The position numbers and the translations under genes are program-made. The notes beneath the pieces were generated by a model. The model saw only the letters and a list, made by a program, of their open reading frames with translations, had not been told where the DNA came from and did not search any database. Positions 17,120 to 25,320 of a DNA stretch of 64,000 bases are shown here, piece by piece (position 1 is the stretch's first letter; every line of letters starts with the position of its first letter). Origin of the DNA: an uncultured Acidimicrobiales bacterium (GTDB taxonomy: Bacteria > Actinomycetota > Acidimicrobiia > Acidimicrobiales > SHLQ01); the NCBI GenBank assembly GCA_938041035.1, contig CALHYX010000023.1:1-64000 (forward strand), in the 5' to 3' direction.

Positions 17120-17740
17120 ATGACGGCCGATGCCACCGACAAACGCCGCTTCGTCGTCGAGGACCTCGAGATCATCGACGGCTACAAGCTGGCCACCGGG
17201 TTGATCGTGCCCCGCCCGATCGGCTGGATCGGGTCGATCGGTGCCGACGGCACCCCCAACCTCGCGCCCTATTCGTTCTTCAACGCGGTGAGCGGCTCAC
17301 CACCCATGTTCATCTTCTCCCCGGGCCGCGGCGCCCGCCGCGACACGCTCGCCAACGTCACCTCGGTGGGGGAGTTCACGATCAACATCGTCACCGAAGA
17401 GGTCGCCGAGGCGATGAACGCGAGCTCCGCATCGTTGCCGGCCGAGGTCGATGAGTTCGCCCACGTAGGCGTGACCGCCGTGCCGTCCACGATGGTCCGC
17501 CCGCCGATGGTGGGGGAGTGCAAGGCCAACATCGAATGCGTGGTCGACCAGATCGTCGACATCGGCGACCCGGCGATCGGCAACGGACTGGTCATCGGCA
17601 CCGCGGTGGCGTTCCACGTCGCCGAGGACCTCCTCGACGGCACCCGCGTCGATCAGGCGGCGCTGCGGGCGGTCGGTCGCCACGCGGGCAACGACTACAG
17701 CCACAGCACCGATCTGTTCTCCCTGATCCGACCCGACTGA
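17120..17740 (+). CDS. Flavin reductase family protein (FMN-binding split barrel)
   Basis: A 206-residue protein with the PF01613 flavin-reductase fold: the opening VPRPIGWIGSIGADGTPNLAPYS, then FFNAVSGSPPMFIFS, the RRDTLANV flavin-contact region, and GEFTINIV. The NYSHST-like C-terminal segment is YSHSTDLFSLIRPD. Members bind FMN and either supply reduced flavin to monooxygenases or act on other substrates. This version belongs to the DIM6/NTAB-like subgroup, whose partners are often unknown. It is cotranscribed with the esterase and lies on the same strand as the HsaA-like enzyme. Confidence 0.85.
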   Translation: MTADATDKRRFVVEDLEIIDGYKLATGLIVPRPIGWIGSIGADGTPNLAPYSFFNAVSGSPPMFIFSPGRGARRDTLANVTSVGEFTINIVTEEVAEAMNASSASLPAEVDEFAHVGVTAVPSTMVRPPMVGECKANIECVVDQIVDIGDPAIGNGLVIGTAVAFHVAEDLLDGTRVDQAALRAVGRHAGNDYSHSTDLFSLIRPD

Positions 17741-17771
17741 CCCCGGGGTCCGCCGCACCAACGGTCACCCG

Positions 17772-20700
17772 CTAGCGGGGACCACCGGCCATCTCGACGA
17801 TCCCGATCGTCGGCGCGGCAGTCGGGCCGGGCCGATCGAAGTCGGCCAGCGCATCGTTGATCTCGGCGCGGTAGGCGCGAATGCGCTCGAGCTTGAGCTC
17901 CTCGTACCCGCGCACCTGGTCGGGTAGCCCGGCGATGGCCACCGCGTCGTCGTGGTTGGCTACCGACAGCGTCGTGAGCACCTGTTCGACCGCCGCGATG
18001 TACTCCGCTGGCAGTTCGCGTTCGAGCCGACGGATCTCGGACCGGCCAAAGGGGTCGAGCCGGCTACCGCGCAGCCGCTTGCCCTTCGCCAGGTGCCGCA
18101 GCAGCGGTTGGGTCCGGGGCCCGAACGACATCTTCTTCGACACGCCGATGGCCCGAAGCAGGGGCGGATGCAGTTTCATCGCCACCCGGCCCCGCGGTCC
18201 GGCGAGCTCGCGCGCAGCCGCCTGGCCCTGTTCGTCGAACAGCAGCCGCGCCACCTCGTACTCATCCTTGTAGGCCATCAGCTTGAACAGGTTGGCCGCG
18301 ACCGCGGCGGTCAGCGACTCGGTCGCCACCGTCGCCCGTTCGCTCGCCGCGACCCGCTCGACGACGTCGAGGTACCGCTCGGCCAGCCGAGAGTCCTGAA
18401 AGGCCACGAGTTCATCCGCCAGGCGGGTCACCTGGGCCCGAAGCTCGGGCGAGACGGGCAGCGTGCCCACCCGCCGATCGAACGGCGAAGCCGCCGGGGC
18501 GACCTCGGCCGGGTCGACGAGATCGGCGAAGGCGCCCGGTTCGGCGACATATCGTCGGCCCAGTGCGAGCGCAGCCAGATTGGCGGTGACCGCCACGCCG
18601 TTGAGGGTGATCGCCTCGCTGAGCGCTTCGAGCGGAAGCGGCAGCGCTCCGGCCTGAACCGCCATGCCGACGACGAACAGGTTGGCCGTTTGGGTATCGC
18701 CCAGCACAGCGGTGGTGATGGCCTGCGCGTCGGCCCAGTACTGCGCATCCGCTCGGGAGCGTTGCGCCAGCCGGTCGGTCAGCTCATCGGAATCCGGCGG
18801 CGTGATGTCGGGGTGAATGATCATCTCGCCGGTGGGGGCAAAGGCGGTCGATCCGACGACGACGCTGGTGGCAGCCACGCTCGCCAGGCCGAGCTCGCTG
18901 GCCCCGACCAACGGATCGAAGACGAGCAGCGCGTCGGCCTGGCCCTCGCCCAGACGGTTGCTGTGCAACACGGGGCCGCGGGCGAGGCGCAGGTCGCTGA
19001 CCACCGGCCCGGCCTTTTGGGACAAGCCGATCTGGTCGAGCCCCTGCACGTCGTAGCCGGCAAGCATGGCCGCCGTACCGATGATCTGGGCCACGGTAAC
19101 CACGCCCGTGCCGCCGACGCCGGTGAGGCGAAGGGCAAAGGAGTCGACGTCGACCTTGGCCGGCAGCGGGTCGGCCAACCCCACCGGCTCACCCGGTGGG
19201 GTTGGGGTATCGGTGCCGATGTCGGTGCTCTCGTCGTCGGCGACCGGCGCGGCTCGGAGTCGGCGCAGCAGGCGACCGACCCGACCGGGCTCCTGATGCA
19301 CGGTCATGAACGAGGGGCAGTCGCCCTCGAGGCACGAGAAATCCAGGTTGCAGCTCGTCTGATCGATGCGGGTCTTGCGGCCAAACGGCGTGTCGACCGG
19401 CTGGACGGACAAGCAGTTGCTCACGGTGCCGCAGTCGCCACACCCCTCGCATACCCGTTCGTTGATGACGACCCGCTGGTCGGGGGTCTCGATCAGGCCG
19501 CGCTTGCGGCCCCGGCGCGCTTCCGCGGCACAGGCCTGGTCGTGGACGAGCACGGTGACGCCCGGCGTTGCGGCGAGCAGCTCCTGGGCCTCGATGAGGC
19601 GCTCCCGCGGCCAGACGTCGACGGCACTCGGAAGGTCGGCGTCGCCTCGGGTTCGATCCGGATCGTCGCTGGTGATGAGCACCCGCCCCACCCCCTTCGC
19701 CAAAAGGGTCTGGGCGATGGCGCCGAGACCGACCTGGCCGTTTGGGTCCTGGCCGCCGGTCATCGCGACCGTGCCGTTGTGCAGGAGCTTGTAGGTGATG
19801 TTGACGCCGGCGGCCACCGCCGCGCCGATGGCGAGCTGCCCGCTGTGGAAGTAGGTGCCGTCGCCCAGGTTCTGGAACAGATGCTCGGTCTCGACAAACG
19901 GCGCCATGCCGATCCACTGGGTGCCCTCGTTGCCCATGGCGGTGAGCCCGACGATGTCGCCGACCCGCTCGGGTTCCATCATCAGTGCCATCGTGTGGCA
20001 CCCGACGCCGGCGCCGACGACCGCGCCGTCCGGAACCTGGGTCGACCGGTTGTGCGGGCAGCCCGAGCAGTAGAACGGGCTGCGTTCGACCGACAGGGGG
20101 ATGCTCTCCCGCCGGCGCGGGGCCGCGGGAGCCAGGCGAGCGCCCAGTCGGCCCTGCAACCTCCGGCGCAGCGCCGGTTCGATGAGCGCCGCGGTGAGGC
20201 TGCCCCATCCGGGGAGCAGGGGTGAGCCGTGATCGTCGAACTTGCCGACCACGGTCGGGCGGTTGGTGAGGCCGTAGAGCGCGTCCTTGATGAGGCTCTC
20301 GATGTGGGGGTTCTTCTCCTCGGCGACGATGACCTCGTCGAGGTCGGCGGTGAACGACCGCATGCGTTCGGGGTCGAACGGCAGCGGCATCTGCATCCGA
20401 ATCAACCGAACGCCGCAGGCGGCGATGTCGGCGTCGCTGACCAGACCGAGGCGGGCAAAGGCCTCGCGCAGCTCCCGATAGGTGATGCCCGACGACACCA
20501 CGCCGATCCAGGCGTCGGGCGCGTCGACGGCGATGTGGTTCAGCTCGTTCTCCGCCGCATACCGGGTGGCCAACGGGTAGCGGACCTCGTAGATCTCCCG
20601 CTCGACGACCACCGACTGGGCGGCGAGCACGTGACCGTCGGGGCGATGGAGGTACCGCTCACCGTCGACGAGGGGCATCATCGGGTGCACCCGATCGGGG

Positions 20701-21356
20701 TCGAGGACGATCGACGTCGTGCCGTCGGCGACATCGGCGACGATCTTCAGCGCCGTCCACAGCCCGGTGCAGCGCGACAGGGCGATCGCGTGGCGGCCGA
20801 GGTCGAGCGCGTCGCCCGGGTCACCGGGGTAGAGCAGGGGCATGTGGAGGTCGGCGGCGATGCCGGCCGACGAGGAGGGCACCGATGAACTCTTGGCGTT
20901 CGGGTCGTCGCCGACCAGGGCGACCGCGCCCCCGTGCATGGAGGTGCCGGCGAACACCGCGTGCCGAAGCGCATCCGTGGCCCGCTCGATCCCGGGGGCC
21001 TTGCCGTACCAGAGCCCGACCACACCGTCGTGCCGTGCGTTGTCGCGGGCCGAGGCCAGCTGTGCGCCCATCACCGCGGTCGCGGCGTACTCCTCGTTCA
21101 GTCCGGGCTGATGCACGATCGGCAGGTCCGGCACCAGGGCCCGCGTCGTGGCCATCGCCTTGTCGAAGCCGCCCAGTGGCGACCCGGGATACCCCGAGAT
21201 GAACGCGGCGGTGTCGAGCCCGCGGCGGCGGTCGGCGCGCAGCTGGTCGAGAGGCAGGCGGGCGAGCGCCTGCACCCCGCTGAGAAACACCGTGCCGTGC
21301 TCGGCGGTGTAGCGGTCATCGAGCCGGTAGTCGGTTCGGGCTTCGGTGGCAGTCAT
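17772..21356 (-). CDS. Indolepyruvate ferredoxin oxidoreductase, fused alpha-gamma form
   Basis: This 1,194-residue enzyme oxidatively decarboxylates aryl or branched 2-oxoacids to acyl-CoA, passing electrons to ferredoxin. The N-terminal third is the pyrimidine-binding transketolase-like domain (FISGYPGSPLGGFDKA). The central part binds thiamine diphosphate (GDGTYFHSGQLAIGAA, HNGTVAMTGGQDPNG) and is followed by a ferredoxin-like cluster domain, CEGCGDCGTVSNC and CNLDFSCLEGDCPSF. The last 450 residues include the gamma domain (LTGVGGTGVVTVAQIIG) and a C-terminal extension. The length is normal for the fused form. It is divergent from an Lrp/AsnC regulator across 181 bp, which fits control by amino acids in the degradation of aromatic amino acids. 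Confidence 0.95.
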   Translation of the reverse strand: MTATEARTDYRLDDRYTAEHGTVFLSGVQALARLPLDQLRADRRRGLDTAAFISGYPGSPLGGFDKAMATTRALVPDLPIVHQPGLNEEYAATAVMGAQLASARDNARHDGVVGLWYGKAPGIERATDALRHAVFAGTSMHGGAVALVGDDPNAKSSSVPSSSAGIAADLHMPLLYPGDPGDALDLGRHAIALSRCTGLWTALKIVADVADGTTSIVLDPDRVHPMMPLVDGERYLHRPDGHVLAAQSVVVEREIYEVRYPLATRYAAENELNHIAVDAPDAWIGVVSSGITYRELREAFARLGLVSDADIAACGVRLIRMQMPLPFDPERMRSFTADLDEVIVAEEKNPHIESLIKDALYGLTNRPTVVGKFDDHGSPLLPGWGSLTAALIEPALRRRLQGRLGARLAPAAPRRRESIPLSVERSPFYCSGCPHNRSTQVPDGAVVGAGVGCHTMALMMEPERVGDIVGLTAMGNEGTQWIGMAPFVETEHLFQNLGDGTYFHSGQLAIGAAVAAGVNITYKLLHNGTVAMTGGQDPNGQVGLGAIAQTLLAKGVGRVLITSDDPDRTRGDADLPSAVDVWPRERLIEAQELLAATPGVTVLVHDQACAAEARRGRKRGLIETPDQRVVINERVCEGCGDCGTVSNCLSVQPVDTPFGRKTRIDQTSCNLDFSCLEGDCPSFMTVHQEPGRVGRLLRRLRAAPVADDESTDIGTDTPTPPGEPVGLADPLPAKVDVDSFALRLTGVGGTGVVTVAQIIGTAAMLAGYDVQGLDQIGLSQKAGPVVSDLRLARGPVLHSNRLGEGQADALLVFDPLVGASELGLASVAATSVVVGSTAFAPTGEMIIHPDITPPDSDELTDRLAQRSRADAQYWADAQAITTAVLGDTQTANLFVVGMAVQAGALPLPLEALSEAITLNGVAVTANLAALALGRRYVAEPGAFADLVDPAEVAPAASPFDRRVGTLPVSPELRAQVTRLADELVAFQDSRLAERYLDVVERVAASERATVATESLTAAVAANLFKLMAYKDEYEVARLLFDEQGQAAARELAGPRGRVAMKLHPPLLRAIGVSKKMSFGPRTQPLLRHLAKGKRLRGSRLDPFGRSEIRRLERELPAEYIAAVEQVLTTLSVANHDDAVAIAGLPDQVRGYEELKLERIRAYRAEINDALADFDRPGPTAAPTIGIVEMAGGPR

Positions 21357-21386
21357 GACGGTCCCCTGGTCAATCCGCTGGTCGAG

Positions 21387-21400
21387 TACCTCTCAAGGTA
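21387..21400. promoter_or_regulatory. Inverted repeat TACCT-N4-AGGTA in the ior/lrp intergenic region
   Basis: A 5-bp-arm palindrome lies 31 bp upstream of the oxidoreductase start in the 181-bp divergent region, which is more AT-rich than its surroundings (AATTATG, GCTATTGTTG near 21430-21460). It is a candidate Lrp-family half-site pair. The arms are short, so the call is weak. Confidence 0.3.
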
Positions 21401-21537
21401 GAAAACGTTCGGCTTTGACTCAATGGTGGCGAATTATGTTCTGTCAAGAGCCGCTATTGTTGCCCTATCCATCAAAACCCGGCGATGTGTCGCCGGTCAC
21501 ACCGAAGAAGATTCGTCGCCCGAACCCAGGAGGTCCC

Positions 21538-22002
21538 ATGGCAGTGGAACTCGACGCCGTCGACCGCCAGCTGATCGCGTTGCTCCAGGCGGATGCCCGC
21601 ATGACGAACCGGGCGCTGGCTGCCGCGGTGGGCCTCGCCCCCAGCACCACCCTCGCGCGCGTGCGCTCGCTGGAGGACCGCGGCGTGATCGCCGGCTATC
21701 ACGCCAACATCAACCTCGCCGCGCTCGGGCGCGGCATCGAAGCGCTCATCCACGTTCGCCTGTCGCCCAAGGACGGTCCGACGATCGACTCCTTCCTCGA
21801 TCATGTGATGGCCCTCGATGCCACCATCGCCGCCCATCTGCTGTCCGGCGTCGAGGACGTCCTGGTGCACATCGCGGTCGCCGACGTCGCCACCCTGCGA
21901 ACGGTGATCGTCGAACAGGTGAGCGCCCACCCCGTCGTGGTCGATGAGCACACGACGCTCATCCTCGGGCATCTGCCCAAACCCGTCATCCCGCCCGTGT
22001 AG
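21538..22002 (+). CDS. Lrp/AsnC family transcriptional regulator
   Basis: A 154-residue regulator. Residues 1-60 are the winged helix-turn-helix (LDAVDRQLIALLQADARMTN, then APSTTLARVRSLEDRGVI), and residues 65-145 are the RAM ligand-binding domain (IHVRLSPKD, VEDVLVHIAV). The ATG at 21538 follows a strong AGGAGG. It is divergent from the indolepyruvate oxidoreductase, so it probably controls that gene and itself in response to an amino acid. Confidence 0.9.
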   Translation: MAVELDAVDRQLIALLQADARMTNRALAAAVGLAPSTTLARVRSLEDRGVIAGYHANINLAALGRGIEALIHVRLSPKDGPTIDSFLDHVMALDATIAAHLLSGVEDVLVHIAVADVATLRTVIVEQVSAHPVVVDEHTTLILGHLPKPVIPPV

Positions 22003-22033
22003 GGGAGCCGGCTCGGGACGCCGACCCGGCCGC

Positions 22034-23347
22034 CTAGGCCAGTGCGTCGGTGGCGTCCTGGGCGACGAAGTGACGACCGCGGAGCACGATCCAGCCGCCG
22101 ACCGCGAGCAACGGCACAACCATCTGGAACGCGTACGCCAGGTTTCCCTCGATCGTTGGGCCGTCGGCGGTCTCGGTCAGGAACTCGAACTGATCGGCGA
22201 GCAGGCCGATTAGCGGCGCCGAAACCGCACTGATGGTGGTCGACACAAAGGCGGCAATAGAGAACGCCATGCCCCGCAGTTCCGGGGGGACGATCTCGGC
22301 AGTCGTCGCCGACAGCCCGGGCAAGGCGTTCACGATCAACGGCACGCCGACCATGAAGAGCGGCACCTGGACGAACCACACGGGGAGGTTGAGAAAGGCG
22401 ATCACAAACACGACGGCGGCAAGCATTTGTGACACGCCCGCCTGCAACATCGCCCCTCCCGGGTCGCGAGCCCGTAGCCGGTCGCTGAGCCGCGAACCGG
22501 CCAGGATTCCGCCGATCGCACCCACCAGGATCAGACCACCTGTCACCCCCGCGGCCGCTCCGCCGCTCAGGCCCCCGTGCCGTTCGAAGAACGACGGAGC
22601 CCAAAACCCGATTCCGCTGATGCCGCCGGACGCAATACCGGCCCCGAGCGCCAGCGCCCGTAGCGACTTGACCCGCAACAGCAGCCGGATCTCCAGGTTG
22701 ACCGAACGTCGCTCATCGGGGCCCGGAATAGTCGGCGCGACCTCGCGGGGACCGATCGTCTCTTCCCGCCGGCGGTCCTGTTGACCGCGGGTCGGGTGCG
22801 GCAGCCGCAACACGGTCAGGGCAAACAGCGATCCGGGGACACCGATCAGCAGGAACGACCAGCGCCAACCGAGCGCCGCGGCAATAACCCCGCCAAGGCC
22901 CGTTCCGACGGCGACGCCGAAGATCGGAGCCACTCGCAACAAGCCGTAGGCGCGACCGCGAGACTCCATCGGGTAGTAGTCGGCGAGGAGCGACGACGAC
23001 GCGGGATTGTCGATGGTGTCGGCGAGGCCAAGCGCCGATCGGGCAGCCATGAACTGGCCCCAACTCTGTACGGAAGCGGTGACCGCGGCGACCAGCCCCC
23101 ACGTGGCCAGAACCCCGCCGATCAGCCGAGGACGGTGGAAGCGGTCGGCCAGATATCCGGCGGGTAAAACCATGACGACACTGGCGATCACCACCGCACT
23201 ACCCAGCAATCCAGCCTGAAAATCGCTGAAGCCCAGATCGTCCTGGGCCTTCGACAGTGCACCCGGCAGAATCCCGCGCTCGACGGCATCGATAAAGGCC
23301 ACCCCGGCAAGGACCAGGGCCGGTCGACGTCCGTAGCTCCCCCACAT
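22034..23347 (-). CDS. MFS transporter, spinster-like
   Basis: A 437-residue membrane protein with 12 predicted helices. It opens ALVLAGVAFIDAVERGILPG and continues with the motif A loop GYLADRFHRPRLIGG, the helix 4-5 segment ARSALGLADTIDNPASSSLLADYYP, and GWRWSFLLIGVPG. The pattern of residues in helix 4 and the second-half loop (GSRLSDRLRARDPGG) fits the spinster-type subgroup, which exports lipids or small organic acids. The substrate is unknown. It is convergent with the Lrp gene and divergent from the selenoprotein gene, with 114 bp between the two starts. Confidence 0.8.
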   Translation of the reverse strand: MWGSYGRRPALVLAGVAFIDAVERGILPGALSKAQDDLGFSDFQAGLLGSAVVIASVVMVLPAGYLADRFHRPRLIGGVLATWGLVAAVTASVQSWGQFMAARSALGLADTIDNPASSSLLADYYPMESRGRAYGLLRVAPIFGVAVGTGLGGVIAAALGWRWSFLLIGVPGSLFALTVLRLPHPTRGQQDRRREETIGPREVAPTIPGPDERRSVNLEIRLLLRVKSLRALALGAGIASGGISGIGFWAPSFFERHGGLSGGAAAGVTGGLILVGAIGGILAGSRLSDRLRARDPGGAMLQAGVSQMLAAVVFVIAFLNLPVWFVQVPLFMVGVPLIVNALPGLSATTAEIVPPELRGMAFSIAAFVSTTISAVSAPLIGLLADQFEFLTETADGPTIEGNLAYAFQMVVPLLAVGGWIVLRGRHFVAQDATDALA

Positions 23348-23461
23348 GGCCGCCGAACCTACCGCGGCTGCCCGTCACTGCTGCAATGGCAAGACACTGT
23401 CCACCCATGCTGTACTCGCAATCGAGCGCTCGTCGCCGACGGGCCCCGGACAGGAGTCACC

Positions 23462-24601
23462 ATGGCCGAGCTCGAAACCCGCGCCACCAAACCGGCGAGC
23501 GGCAAGGGCTGGGATGACTATCTGGGCTTCACCGGTCCGTTCAAACCGGGCAGCGGTCCTCGCTCGGATCCCCTGGCCGGCACGTTCCCGACCGGACCCG
23601 CGATCGGCGAGCGCCTCCCCGACATCGTCGGCATCGACCAATGGGGCACGGCCATCGACGTGCACCAGCGCCGAGGCGAACGCCCGTTGGTCATGGTGTT
23701 CTTCCGGTCAGCGGTGTGGTGACCGCCCTGTCGCACGCAGCTGGTCGAGTTGCAACAAGGCATGCCCCGTTTCCGCGAAGCCGGCGTTGACGTCGTTGCG
23801 CTGAGCTACGACGAACAAGACGCACTGGCCGATTTCACCGCCGCCCACGACATCGAGTTCGCGATGATCTCCGATGCGCGCAGTGAGGTCATCAGCGAGT
23901 TCGGGATCCTGAATACCCTGATCGCCGAGGACGACAAGCCGTGGTTCGGTATCCCGTTCCCCGGCACCTACGTCACCGACGCCGCTGGTGTTATCCAGGC
24001 CAAGTTCTTCGAGGACAGCCTGGTGCTGCGGCCCGGCGTCGACCAGCTTCTGCGTGCGGCGCAGGGCGAACGGGTCGAGATCGCGGCGCGCGTCGAACAG
24101 CCCGACACGGTGACCTGCGCGATCGAGTTCGACGAGCGTCCCACCGCTCCCGGCATCGTGCGCGAGTTGGTGGTGCGCTTCGCCGTCCCCGGCAGCCTTC
24201 ACCTCTACGGCGAACCGGTACCCGAGGGGATGGTCGCCACGACGATCGAGTTCGAAGCCGACGACAATCTCATCGTGCGTGACACCGTCGCCCCTCCGAC
24301 TTCGCCACTCACCCTCGGAGCAACCGGCGACACCCTCCACGTCTATGCCGGCAACGTCACCCTTCGAGTCCCGGTCTCGCACAACCTGGGTGGAGGCATG
24401 TTGGCGAAGGACGGGGCGGGGGGTTCCGTGCCGGTGCGGGGCCGCGTGCGCTGGCAGGCCTGCGATGCCCACGCCTGTCACCTGCCTCAGAGCCAGGAGT
24501 TCGATTTCGAGCTCTTGGTGACGAGCGTGAGCCGGCCCCGGTTCGATGGCTCGGACCCCATGGACATCGCCGGCCACTTCCAGCGCATGGCCGAGCGCTA
24601 G
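23462..24601 (+). CDS. Selenocysteine-containing peroxiredoxin-like protein fused to a DsbD-alpha-like domain
   Basis: Read through the in-frame TGA at 23720-23722, this is one gene of 379 residues with selenocysteine at position 87. The ATG at 23462 follows AGGAG. Residues 30-200 are an AhpC/redoxin thioredoxin fold: MVFFRSAVW, then Sec87-Pro-Pro-Cys90, then RTQLVELQQGMPRFREAGVD, ALSYDEQ, ISDARSEVISEFGILN and FPGTYVTDAAG. In cysteine homologues the equivalent site reads WCPYC, so Sec replaces the first catalytic cysteine of a CxxC motif. Both sides of the TGA are equally well conserved and in one frame, and a SECIS-like hairpin starts 14 nt after it. Residues 205-355 resemble the N-terminal domain of DsbD, with Cys334 and Cys339 in QACDAHACHLP. 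No signal peptide. A sequencing error or pseudogene is the alternative. Confidence 0.85.
23720..23757 (+). promoter_or_regulatory. Bacterial SECIS-like element after the Sec UGA
   Basis: The UGA is followed by a hairpin: stem 23737-23742 pairs with 23748-23753 (six pairs, one G-U) around the loop GGUCG at 23743-23747. A lower helix of three pairs (23729-23731 with 23755-23757) lies below an internal bulge. The loop begins 20 nt after the UGA, close to the spacing in E. coli fdhF, whose apical loop also contains GGUC. This is the position and shape that SelB recognises in bacterial selenoprotein mRNAs. Confidence 0.7.
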
Positions 24602-24657
24602 AGGCCCATCCGGGGAGCCGCCTAAAGCCGTTCGCCGAACGTGACGAAGACGTCTAC

Positions 24658-25140
24658 ATGTTGAAGCGGTTAGCGGGAGCAGCAGTCGTCAGCGGGGTCG
24701 CCATCTTCGGCGGTGCGCAGGCGATGGACGACAACACGACGCGAGATGCCAACGGTGAGATCACCGAAGCCGGCGGCCTCGGCGTCTTGAAGATTCAACC
24801 CGGGGATTGTCTCCAGCTGCCCGACGCCGTCGAGGTGCAATCGGTCGAAGCCGTCCCGTGTGCCGAACCCCACGATGCCCAGGCCTACGCCTCGACGTCG
24901 CTGGCCGGTTTCAGCGGCCCCTACGACGAGGACGGTGTCTGGGAAGCCGGCGGCCGGGCCTGCGTGAGCCTGTTCGACGGTTTCGTCGGCCGTTCCTATG
25001 AACAGTCCGACCTGGGCGTCGACCTGTTCTACCCGACCGCCGAGGGCTGGGAATCGGGCGACCGCACCGTCACCTGCATGCTCCTGCCTCCCGAGGGTCA
25101 GCAGACCATGGTGGGCGACATGGAGAACGCCGACCGGTAA
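24658..25140 (+). CDS. Septum-formation-family membrane-anchored protein
   Basis: A 160-residue protein with an N-terminal hydrophobic anchor (residues 5-22) and an extracytoplasmic domain. The domain has the pattern of the actinobacterial septum formation family (PF13845): IQPGDCLQLPD, VEAVPCAEPHDAQAYA, GRACVSLFDGFVG, and GDRTVTCML, with four cysteines likely paired outside the cell. The family name comes from mycobacterial work; the molecular role is not settled. It follows the selenoprotein gene by 56 bp on the same strand and may be cotranscribed with it. Confidence 0.75.
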   Translation: MLKRLAGAAVVSGVAIFGGAQAMDDNTTRDANGEITEAGGLGVLKIQPGDCLQLPDAVEVQSVEAVPCAEPHDAQAYASTSLAGFSGPYDEDGVWEAGGRACVSLFDGFVGRSYEQSDLGVDLFYPTAEGWESGDRTVTCMLLPPEGQQTMVGDMENADR

Positions 25141-25159
25141 CCCCCTCGCCACGCCTCGT

Positions 25160-25318
25160 TCAGTCGGGCGCGGGAATGCCGTAGTGGTGGTAGGTGGCCC
25201 GGGCCTCCGATCGCGCCGGTGCGATCATCTGGCGCACCGATGGGGTGGAGGTCACCGTGTCCCTGTCGAACGGCACGGTGAGCGAGTCGCCGCCAGGGGT
25301 GGCGCGGTAGGCTCGCAC
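25160..25318 (-). CDS. Possible small protein of unknown function
   Basis: A 52-codon frame from a GTG at 25318 to a stop at 25160 has very high G/C at third codon positions and a normal protein composition (VRAYRATPGGDSLTVPFDRD at the start, YHHYGIPAPD at the end). It lies in the otherwise empty 180 bp before the hydantoinase gene. Its start is only two bases from the divergent ATG at 25321, which leaves no room for a ribosome site on either side, so it could also be the remnant of a longer gene. No family is recognised. Confidence 0.35.
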   Translation of the reverse strand: MRAYRATPGGDSLTVPFDRDTVTSTPSVRQMIAPARSEARATYHHYGIPAPD

Positions 25319-25320
25319 CG

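Noticed and set aside
17952-20225. A 757-codon plus-strand frame opposite the indolepyruvate oxidoreductase
   Set aside because: It is fully antisense to a clear enzyme with cluster and cofactor motifs, and its composition is that of a high-GC shadow.
23462-23722. A short stand-alone 86-residue protein followed by a separate gene at 23750
   Set aside because: Both parts share one frame, the break falls inside a conserved catalytic motif, and a SECIS-like hairpin follows. One Sec-containing gene explains this better than two genes or a pseudogene.
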